Source of the DNA: Gammaproteobacteria bacterium | GTDB taxonomy: Bacteria; Pseudomonadota; Gammaproteobacteria; Pseudomonadales; Pseudohongiellaceae | NCBI GenBank assembly: GCA_003451715.1 | Contig: DMJN01000339.1 | Location: forward strand, 1-6,966 | Length of the DNA: 6,966 bases | Reading direction: 5' to 3' | Shown: positions 1 to 5,076 of the stretch, in pieces | Layout of the letters: each line of letters begins with the position of its first letter | How positions within the stretch are numbered: position 1 is the first letter of the stretch | The notes under the pieces: model-generated | What the model saw: the letters and a program-made list of their open reading frames with translations, nothing else | Told to the model about the DNA's origin: nothing | The model's database searches: none | Position numbers and translations under genes: made by a program

Positions 1-200
1 AAGAAGTCAATTATCTGGGTATCGAAGATTATTTCGATGATTCGAATCTCTGCATTATCGAGTGGGCAGATAAGGGTGCGCAGCTGATTCCAGCGGCTGA
101 TTTGGTTCTGGAACTCGAGACCGAAGGCACGGGACGCCGCTTGAGGTGTCAAACATTCTCCGACAAAGGCCTGCAGATAGCCAAAAGATTGTGGCGTTAA
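1..200 (+). CDS. tsaE: TsaE, tRNA t6A37 biosynthesis ATPase (C-terminal 65 residues, 5' truncated)
   Basis: This is the end of the small P-loop ATPase that works with TsaB and TsaD (and TsaC) in the cytoplasm to make N6-threonylcarbamoyladenosine at position 37 of ANN-decoding tRNAs. The first complete codon is at 3 and the TAA stop at 198-200. The fragment opens with YLGIEDYFDD and has the family's EW-x-x-KG motif as IIEWADKG (fragment residues 18-25), followed by IPAADL. This matches the C-terminal half of TsaE/YjeE. The proline usual after EW is alanine here, which looks tolerable. The Walker A half lies upstream of the window. The position directly before amiB on the same strand is the standard gammaproteobacterial order, usually with nnr upstream. 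No terminator follows the stop, so transcription probably continues into amiB. Confidence 0.93.
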   Translation, partial: EVNYLGIEDYFDDSNLCIIEWADKGAQLIPAADLVLELETEGTGRRLRCQTFSDKGLQIAKRLWR

Positions 201-285
201 GGCCGAAATCTATAGACAACGTGGACAATGGGCGCCGCAAGCTCAGCCCGGCAGAAGTAATCGAAAAGGGAATGCTGCAAGATTC

Positions 286-1794
286 ATGAATTTAGGTCAT
301 CACAAATCCGCATTTATTGCAGTCCTCATGCTGAGCATGATGGCCACGCCTGCTCTGTTTGCGGCGAGCATCGACGAAATCAGAATGTGGCGGGCACCGG
401 ACCATACCCGGCTCGTGTTCGATCTAAGCGATGGCGTCCAATACAGCCTGTTCACACTGGATAATCCACATCGGGTGGTTATCGATATCGCAGATTCGGA
501 AATGAACGATGATTTTTCCGGGTTAGATTTTGGCGATAGCCCAATTAGCGAGCTGCGCAGTGGTGTTCGAGAAGGCGACGATCTGCGCATTGTGCTGGAC
601 CTTAGCGCCGAGGTGAATCCATCCAGTTTTATACTGGAGCCTAACAGTGAGTTGGGCGATCGCCTCGTGGTTGATCTTTACGATCTGGGCACTACGAATT
701 CCAGCACACCCATTACCCTTACTCCGGTCCCGGATCGCAGTCAGGACAGGCGCGAGATTGTGGTCGCAATCTCTGCCGGCCATGGAGGGGAGGACCCGGG
801 TAGTATCGGTTACGATAGACGTATTAAAGAGAAGAATGTCACGCTGGCAATTTCCAGGGCCTTGTTCAATCGGCTGGAGAACATGCCCGGCTATCGCCCC
901 ATCATGATTCGGGAGGGTGACTACTATGTCGAACTGCAGCGTCGCCCTCAAATTGCCCGCGAACATCGTGCCGATTTACTGGTGGCCATACACGCAGACT
1001 GGTATAGCAGTAGCAGAGCGAGCGGCGTAACCATCTATGCCCTGTCCGGTGACCGGGCAGACCGGGAAAACTCGCGGCGAGTCTCTGAGAAAGAGAACAG
1101 TTCCGACCTGCTCGGGGGTGTTGGAGGCGATCTGACGTTAGGTGGTCTGGATGACGATGTGGCACTCACGCTGGTGTCGCTACAGATGGCCTGGAGCATG
1201 GAACAGAGCCTGGTAGCTGGAACCAGTATCCTGGCAACACTCGACGGGGTGACACGACTGCGGCGCGACAAGGTACAGCAGGCTTCATTGCAGGTGCTTA
1301 ACTCACCGGACATTCCTTCGATTCTCATTGAAACGGGTTACCTGACCAACCCGGCCGAAGCCCGCAAGCTAAACTCGTCGAGTTTCCAGAGGCAGATGGC
1401 GGCCGCCCTGGCCCAGGGAATCATGAACTACTTCTATGATGCGCCTCCGGTGGGATCGCTGGTGGCATGGCAGAAAGCCAACGGCGTCAATCCCGGCTCC
1501 TACACTGTCAAGAAGAACGATAACCTGTCTGAGATTGCTGAGCGCTTCGGTATTTCTCTGGCAGATTTAAAGTCGCTTAACAAGCTACGCTCAAATACTA
1601 TTCAAGTCGGTCAGGTTCTCGTGCTGCCCGGTGGAAATGCCTCGGCAGTGGAGGAGCACACGATTCGACGCGGCGAGACACTCTCCGAAATAGCCGCACA
1701 GTATCGGGTCAGCCTGTCCAGGCTGAAAGAAGCCAACAATATTGCGGGCGATCGCATCATGGTTGGACAGAAATTGAAAATCCCGGTTATCTGA
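286..1794 (+). CDS. amiB: N-acetylmuramoyl-L-alanine amidase AmiB (AMIN + Amidase_3 + two LysM)
   Basis: This is a periplasmic zinc amidase that cuts between N-acetylmuramic acid and L-alanine in peptidoglycan and helps split daughter cells; in E. coli the homologue is activated by EnvC under FtsEX control. The 502 residues start with a Sec-type signal peptide (hydrophobic stretch about 9-25, likely cleavage near ALFA-AS, residue 27). An AMIN domain follows (about 28-133), then a short Ser/Thr/Pro-rich linker and the Amidase_3 domain (about 158-382). Predicted zinc ligands are His166 (SAGHGG), Glu182 (KEKNV) and His236 (IHAD), with catalytic Glu349 (LIETGYL). Two LysM repeats lie at about 405-448 and 457-500; E. 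coli AmiB has one. The usual Asp before AGHGG is Ser163, but the metal ligand itself is intact. ATG 286 is the only plausible start, because no start codon precedes it nearby in frame and the signal peptide begins right after it. The AAAGGG at 265-270 is 15 bases away, so initiation may be weak. AmiC is the alternative name; the LysM repeats and mutL context favour AmiB. Confidence 0.96.
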   Translation: MNLGHHKSAFIAVLMLSMMATPALFAASIDEIRMWRAPDHTRLVFDLSDGVQYSLFTLDNPHRVVIDIADSEMNDDFSGLDFGDSPISELRSGVREGDDLRIVLDLSAEVNPSSFILEPNSELGDRLVVDLYDLGTTNSSTPITLTPVPDRSQDRREIVVAISAGHGGEDPGSIGYDRRIKEKNVTLAISRALFNRLENMPGYRPIMIREGDYYVELQRRPQIAREHRADLLVAIHADWYSSSRASGVTIYALSGDRADRENSRRVSEKENSSDLLGGVGGDLTLGGLDDDVALTLVSLQMAWSMEQSLVAGTSILATLDGVTRLRRDKVQQASLQVLNSPDIPSILIETGYLTNPAEARKLNSSSFQRQMAAALAQGIMNYFYDAPPVGSLVAWQKANGVNPGSYTVKKNDNLSEIAERFGISLADLKSLNKLRSNTIQVGQVLVLPGGNASAVEEHTIRRGETLSEIAAQYRVSLSRLKEANNIAGDRIMVGQKLKIPVI

Positions 1795-1832
1795 ACCAAG
1801 CCCACGCTCCACCATCTACCTGAACCGCATCA

Positions 1833-1848
1833 TGGGAATTCATTTCCA
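1833..1848. repeat. Short inverted repeat in the amiB-mutL gap
   Basis: TGGGAA (1833-1838) and TTTCCA (1843-1848) can pair as six base pairs, one of them G-U, around a four-base loop. No T run follows, so it does not look like a terminator. It sits just before the TACAAT element and the leader ORF upstream of mutL. Its function is unknown and it may be chance. Confidence 0.3.
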
Positions 1849-1851
1849 GGG

Positions 1852-1860
1852 TGCTACAAT
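1852..1860 (+). promoter_or_regulatory. Possible extended -10 promoter upstream of mutL
   Basis: TGC followed directly by TACAAT (1855-1860) resembles an extended -10 element with five of six matches to TATAAT. The region about 17 bases upstream (ATGGGA, 1832-1837) is a poor -35 with three of six matches, which an extended -10 could tolerate. Transcription would start near 1867 and leave a leader of about 27 bases. This reading excludes use of the leader ORF at 1859, since its ATG overlaps the hexamer. Confidence 0.3.
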
Positions 1861-1897
1861 GTTGGATCAGTTTGTTGTCCTGCATCTCGCCACATGA
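1859..1897 (+). other. Possible 12-codon leader ORF overlapping the mutL start (ATGA)
   Basis: ATG 1859 opens a 12-codon reading frame ([12 protein letters not shown]) whose TGA stop at 1895-1897 overlaps the mutL ATG at 1894 as ATGA. It is preceded by AGGG at 1848-1851 with seven bases of spacing. mutL itself has no visible Shine-Dalgarno sequence. The arrangement could couple translation of mutL to ribosomes finishing the leader. It is too short to judge by composition and may be coincidental. Confidence 0.25.
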
Positions 1898-3693
1898 ACC
1901 GAATTAATCGTCTCAGTCAGAGACTAGCCAACCAGATCGCCGCCGGTGAAGTCGTCGAGCGGCCGGCTTCGGTGATCAAGGAACTACTGGAAAACAGCCT
2001 CGATGCCGATGCCACCCGCCTGGACATCGATATCGAGCAGGGCGGCGTGAAACTGATGCGCGTTAAGGACGACGGTGCCGGAATCCACAAGGATGACCTC
2101 GCGCTGGCTCTTAGCCGTCATGCCACATCCAAGATCGCCGAGTTGGATGACCTGGAGAATATAAGTAGTCTTGGATTCCGCGGCGAGGCGCTGGCCAGTA
2201 TCAGTTCCGTGTCACGACTGGCCATGCTATCCAAAGCCGGGTCGGATTCCTCCGCCGAAGGCTGGAAAGTAGAGTCCGAGGGCCAGGATATGCAAGCGAG
2301 CCTGTCTCCCGTAGCCCACCCCCGGGGCACCAGTGTGGAAGTGCGTGATCTTTTTTTTAACACACCGGCCCGCAAGAAATTTTTGAAAACCCAGAAGACT
2401 GAATTTTCTCGTATCGATGAAGTGGTAAAACGCATCGCGCTGAGTCGTTTCGATGTTCAATTTACCCTGCAACATAATCAACGCACCATCCACAAATTAT
2501 TGCCCGCCAAGACAAATCAGCAACGACAGCGCCGGGTTGCGCTGGTGTGTGGCCCGGCCTTCATGGAAAATTCCGTGTACATAGATGTCGAGGCATCCGA
2601 TCTACGACTATGGGGTTGGGTAAGTCTGCCCACGTTTTCCCGCAGTCAGGCAGATCTGCAATATTTCTATGTCAATGGCCGCATCATCCGCGACAAACTG
2701 GTGACCCACGCGGTTAAGCAGGCCTATCGTGATGTGCTGTTTCATGGCCGCCACCCGGCCTATGTATTGTACCTGGAGCTGGCTCCAGCTGGAGTCGATG
2801 TCAACGTGCACCCCACGAAGCACGAAGTTCGTTTCCGTGACAGCAGATTGGTACACGATTTTTTATTCAGCGCACTGCACAAAGCGCTTGCCGACATGAA
2901 CCCGGGGGACCAATTGGAAACTCCCCAGCATGCCGCAACACAAGCTGGCTATGAGCAGAACAGTTCGGCCACTCTTTCCGGCCAAGCAGGTCTTGGTCTG
3001 GCTGAACCATCAGGATCTTCCTATGGTGATCGTAGTCGATTTGTTGCCGCCAATCCGGTGCAGGACCAGGTCCTTGCCCTTGCCAAGCTACATGGCGATG
3101 CAAGCGAAGTGCCGCCGCTGGGCTATGCCATCGCACAGCTGCATGGAATTTATATACTGGCGCAGAATGCCGAAGGACTCATTGTTGTGGATATGCATGC
3201 CGCTCATGAAAGAATTACCTATGAGCGTCTGAAGCTCGCCTGCCGGAAAGAAGAGCTGAAGATGCAGCCGCTGCTGGTGCCACTGTCCATCGCCGTCAGT
3301 CAATCAGAAGCTGACTGCGCCGAAGCACAGCAGCAAGCACTGCGGGGATTGGGTATCGAACTGGAAAGGGTGGCAGAAGACTCCGTGGTAGTTCGACAGA
3401 TACCTGCCATGCTTAAAGACTCCGACGTGGAGCAAATGCTGCGTGATGTATTGTCCGATGTGCTGGAATACGGCAGCAGCGAGCGGATTCAGGCACAGCA
3501 GGGCGAATTGCTGGCGACGATGGCCTGCCATGGTTCGGTGCGTGCCAACCGGCACCTCACTATTCCGGAGATGAATGCACTGCTCAGAGACATGGAGGAG
3601 ACGGAACGAAGTGGTCAGTGTAACCATGGGCGGCCCACCTGGGTTTACCAGTCTCTCGATGAACTGGACAAATTGTTCCTCCGCGGCCAGTAA
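1894..3693 (+). CDS. mutL: DNA mismatch repair protein MutL, endonuclease-motif type
   Basis: MutL links mismatch recognition by MutS to strand incision and removal. The N-terminal GHKL ATPase is complete: [13 protein letters not shown] (12-24), catalytic Glu30 and Mg-binding Asn34 in [16 protein letters not shown] (59-64), GFRGEAL (94-100) and GTSVEV (145-150). The transducer domain ends with [11 protein letters not shown] (304-314). A variable linker (about 335-405) leads to the C-terminal dimerisation/nuclease domain. That domain carries [12 protein letters not shown] (433-444), a match to DQHA(X)2E(X)4E with Met for Gln, then ACHGSVRAN (544-552) and CNHGRPT (576-582). These are the metal-binding motifs of MutL nucleases such as those of Pseudomonas and Bacillus, and they are absent from E. 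coli MutL. The 599-residue length is normal. ATG 1894 gives the canonical N-terminus but has no clear Shine-Dalgarno sequence. The mutL stop is 32 bases before miaA. Confidence 0.98.
   Translation: MNRINRLSQRLANQIAAGEVVERPASVIKELLENSLDADATRLDIDIEQGGVKLMRVKDDGAGIHKDDLALALSRHATSKIAELDDLENISSLGFRGEALASISSVSRLAMLSKAGSDSSAEGWKVESEGQDMQASLSPVAHPRGTSVEVRDLFFNTPARKKFLKTQKTEFSRIDEVVKRIALSRFDVQFTLQHNQRTIHKLLPAKTNQQRQRRVALVCGPAFMENSVYIDVEASDLRLWGWVSLPTFSRSQADLQYFYVNGRIIRDKLVTHAVKQAYRDVLFHGRHPAYVLYLELAPAGVDVNVHPTKHEVRFRDSRLVHDFLFSALHKALADMNPGDQLETPQHAATQAGYEQNSSATLSGQAGLGLAEPSGSSYGDRSRFVAANPVQDQVLALAKLHGDASEVPPLGYAIAQLHGIYILAQNAEGLIVVDMHAAHERITYERLKLACRKEELKMQPLLVPLSIAVSQSEADCAEAQQQALRGLGIELERVAEDSVVVRQIPAMLKDSDVEQMLRDVLSDVLEYGSSERIQAQQGELLATMACHGSVRANRHLTIPEMNALLRDMEETERSGQCNHGRPTWVYQSLDELDKLFLRGQ
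2351..2358 (+). repeat. T8 homopolymer inside mutL
   Basis: Eight consecutive T's encode part of DLFFN (residues 152-156), just after ATPase motif IV. A one-base slip would truncate MutL inside its N-terminal domain. It is the longest mononucleotide run I noticed in the window. Confidence 0.9.
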
Positions 3694-3725
3694 TCCCCGG
3701 CTGTGCTTGCTATCCTTTTATCACC

Positions 3726-4688
3726 GTGACCCATACTAAGGAAAAGCCCAATGTGATCTGTCTGATGGGCCCGACAGCATCGGGTAAGACGGCACTGGCG
3801 GTCGAATTGGTAAAGCGCCATCCCTTTCAGATAATCAGTGTCGATTCGGCACAGGTATACCGCGGCATGGATATTGGTACGGGAAAACCCGATCAGGCAA
3901 CACTGGATGTTGCGCCACACTGGTTGATCGATATCAAAGATCCTGCTGAGCCCTACTCAGCCTCGGATTTCCGGTCAGATGCACTTCAGGAAATTGATGC
4001 GGTGATACAAACCGGCGATATTCCGCTTCTCGTCGGTGGCACGATGCTGTATTTCAAGGTGCTGCGGGATGGACTGGCGGCCATGCCCAATGCCGACCCC
4101 CAGGTGCGGCGGGAAATCGAACAACTGGCCGCCGAACAGGGCTGGGAAGCCGTGCAGCAGCAACTATCCAGCGTCGATCCTGAATCGGCTGCTCGCATTC
4201 ACCCGAATGATCCACAGCGCCTGCAGCGTGCACTGGAAGTCTATAGGGTTGCGGGTAGATCCATGACTGAGTTACACGCCGAAGAACAGCGGGTGGGCAG
4301 GTCAACAGAGGAATCCCTGCCAGTAAATCTGCATTTTTTGGCGATCCAGCCCGAGGATCGCAAACTATTGCATGGTCGGATCGAACAGCGATTCATGGGA
4401 ATGCTGGAAGCTGGGCTGGTGGATGAAGTTCGGTCCTTATTTCACAGAGATGACTTACACCCCCTGCTTCCCTCAATAAAATCAGTGGGATACAGACAAG
4501 TATGGCAGCATCTGTCGGATGAAATAAGCTATGATGCCATGATAGAAAAGAGTATTATTGCCACGAGGCAGCTCGCCAAGCGTCAGCTAACCTGGCTTCG
4601 TAGTTGGGAAAACCTGCGAAGGGTAAGCGAACCATCAGCTAAATCCATAGACAGTATCTTGAATTTCGTGGATTCCATCTCCATATAG
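3726..4688 (+). CDS. miaA: tRNA dimethylallyltransferase MiaA
   Basis: MiaA transfers a dimethylallyl group from dimethylallyl diphosphate to N6 of A37 in tRNAs that read codons beginning with U, giving i6A, which MiaB then converts to ms2i6A. The 320-residue protein has the P-loop GPTASGKT (15-22), the substrate loop DSAQVYRGMDIGT (40-52), VGGTMLYFK (103-111), NDPQRLQRALEV (161-172), SVGYRQVW (253-260) and ATRQLAKRQLTWLR (279-292), all in the family order. The start is not certain. GTG 3726 gives the usual short N-terminal tail before the first beta strand but has no Shine-Dalgarno sequence. GTG 3753 (codon 10) has TAAGGA ten bases upstream and would begin at MICLMGPT. I keep 3726 because its N-terminal length matches homologues better. 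The gene lies in the normal mutL-miaA-hfq order. Confidence 0.97.
   Translation: MTHTKEKPNVICLMGPTASGKTALAVELVKRHPFQIISVDSAQVYRGMDIGTGKPDQATLDVAPHWLIDIKDPAEPYSASDFRSDALQEIDAVIQTGDIPLLVGGTMLYFKVLRDGLAAMPNADPQVRREIEQLAAEQGWEAVQQQLSSVDPESAARIHPNDPQRLQRALEVYRVAGRSMTELHAEEQRVGRSTEESLPVNLHFLAIQPEDRKLLHGRIEQRFMGMLEAGLVDEVRSLFHRDDLHPLLPSIKSVGYRQVWQHLSDEISYDAMIEKSIIATRQLAKRQLTWLRSWENLRRVSEPSAKSIDSILNFVDSISI
3737..3742 (+). promoter_or_regulatory. Shine-Dalgarno-like TAAGGA inside the miaA 5' end
   Basis: TAAGGA lies within codons 4-6 of the GTG 3726 reading and ten bases before a second in-frame GTG at 3753. It is the only good ribosome-binding match near the miaA start and therefore bears on which GTG is used. 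Confidence 0.4.
4658..4686 (+). promoter_or_regulatory. Candidate sigma-32 (heat-shock) promoter for hfq
   Basis: CTTGAA (4658-4663) is a perfect -35 core. Fifteen bases later CTCCATAT (4679-4686) matches the sigma-32 -10 consensus CCCCATNT at all but one position. Counting the consensus -35 as seven bases, the spacing is 14, within the preferred range. The element spans the last codons and stop of miaA. Predicted transcripts would start near 4693-4695 with a leader of about 100 bases before hfq. E. coli is known to have sigma-32-dependent promoters in this gene cluster, which supports the call by analogy only. Confidence 0.55.
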
Positions 4689-4698
4689 GAAAATATGG
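4681..4698. repeat. Inverted repeat across the miaA stop codon
   Basis: CCATAT (4681-4686) and ATATGG (4693-4698) form a perfect six-base inverted repeat with a six-base loop containing the last two bases of the miaA TAG stop. The left arm overlaps the -10 of the sigma-32-like promoter. The repeat is A+T-rich with no T run after it, so it is not a terminator. It may be an operator, a weak stem or chance. Confidence 0.4.
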
Positions 4699-4747
4699 CG
4701 AAGGTACCAGTCACAATAGAATCCGGTGTAGATCCAGCTTCCTGGTT

Positions 4748-4776
4748 TTGTCGCCTTAACGACAGCATTGTAGATA
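4748..4776 (+). promoter_or_regulatory. Possible sigma-70 promoter for hfq
   Basis: TTGTCG (4748-4753, four of six -35 matches) and TAGATA (4771-4776, three of six -10 matches) are separated by exactly 17 bases. Transcription would begin near 4783, leaving almost no leader and cutting into the hfq Shine-Dalgarno region. That argues against it as the main promoter. Confidence 0.22.
4749..4764. repeat. Inverted repeat TGTCG/CGACA upstream of hfq
   Basis: TGTCG (4749-4753) and CGACA (4760-4764) are perfect inverted five-base arms around CCTTAA, extendable by a T-G pair at the outer end. It lies 31 bases before the hfq ATG. No T run follows, so it could be a leader hairpin or a protein-binding site rather than a terminator. 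Confidence 0.35.
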
Positions 4777-4782
4777 GATAGC

Positions 4783-4788
4783 AAGGAG
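4783..4788 (+). promoter_or_regulatory. Strong hfq Shine-Dalgarno sequence
   Basis: AAGGAG lies seven bases before the hfq ATG and is the best ribosome-binding site in the window. It fits the high translation expected of Hfq and contrasts with the weak sites of amiB, mutL and miaA. Confidence 0.85.
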
Positions 4789-4795
4789 AATAACA

Positions 4796-5065
4796 ATGTC
4801 CAAAGGACACACGCTGCAAGACCCTTTTCTGAATGTGCTCAGGAAAGAGCGCATTCCAGTGTCCATATACCTGGTAAGTGGAATCAAGCTGCAGGGACAA
4901 GTCGAGTCATTCGATCAATTTGTCATCCTGTTGAAAAACGCAGTAAGCCAAATGGTTTACAAGCATGCTATTTCCACGGTTGTACCCGCACGCATGGTGA
5001 AGATTCCCATTCAGGGTCAAGGCGACGCACAGGATGAAGATGTCGGCGAACCAGGAAACGCTTAA
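4796..5065 (+). CDS. hfq: RNA chaperone Hfq
   Basis: Hfq is a hexameric Sm-like ring that pairs small RNAs with target mRNAs and controls their translation and decay. The 89 residues hold the complete Sm core: LQDPFL (7-12), Sm1 region [21 protein letters not shown] (20-40) and the Sm2 motif [10 protein letters not shown] (55-64). Key proximal-face RNA-binding residues (Gln8, Gln41, Phe42, Lys56, His57) and distal-face residues (Tyr25, Ile30, Lys31, Gln33) are present. The rim basic patch is RKER (16-19) rather than the enterobacterial RRER. Ser28 and Ala65 replace the commoner Asn and Ser. The tail after residue 66 is short, contains an acidic cluster (DAQDEDVGE, 77-85) and ends in EPGNA as in Pseudomonas. 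ATG 4796 has a strong Shine-Dalgarno sequence. The stop is 11 bases before hflX. Confidence 0.99.
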   Translation: MSKGHTLQDPFLNVLRKERIPVSIYLVSGIKLQGQVESFDQFVILLKNAVSQMVYKHAISTVVPARMVKIPIQGQGDAQDEDVGEPGNA

Positions 5066-5067
5066 CT

Positions 5068-5071
5068 GAGG
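5068..5071 (+). promoter_or_regulatory. Shine-Dalgarno for the hflX TTG start
   Basis: GAGG (within TGAGGT) lies five bases before TTG 5077. Together with homology from the second residue on, it supports the rare TTG as the true hflX start. It follows the hfq stop by two bases, so coupled translation is plausible. Confidence 0.6.
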
Positions 5072-5076
5072 TAAAT

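Noticed and set aside
896..903. CCCCATCA in amiB, resembling a sigma-32 -10
   Set aside because: No CTTGAA lies at a suitable distance upstream. The nearest candidate, CTGGAGA, is poor and badly spaced.
523..966. 147-codon open frame on the minus strand inside amiB
   Set aside because: It lies wholly within a well-supported gene, its translation resembles no family I recognise, and it is best explained as a shadow of amiB codon use.
3673..3716. TTGTTC and TATCCT between mutL and miaA as a sigma-70 promoter
   Set aside because: The hexamers are 32 bases apart, far outside the usual spacing. Only the extended -10 reading remains, and it is weak.
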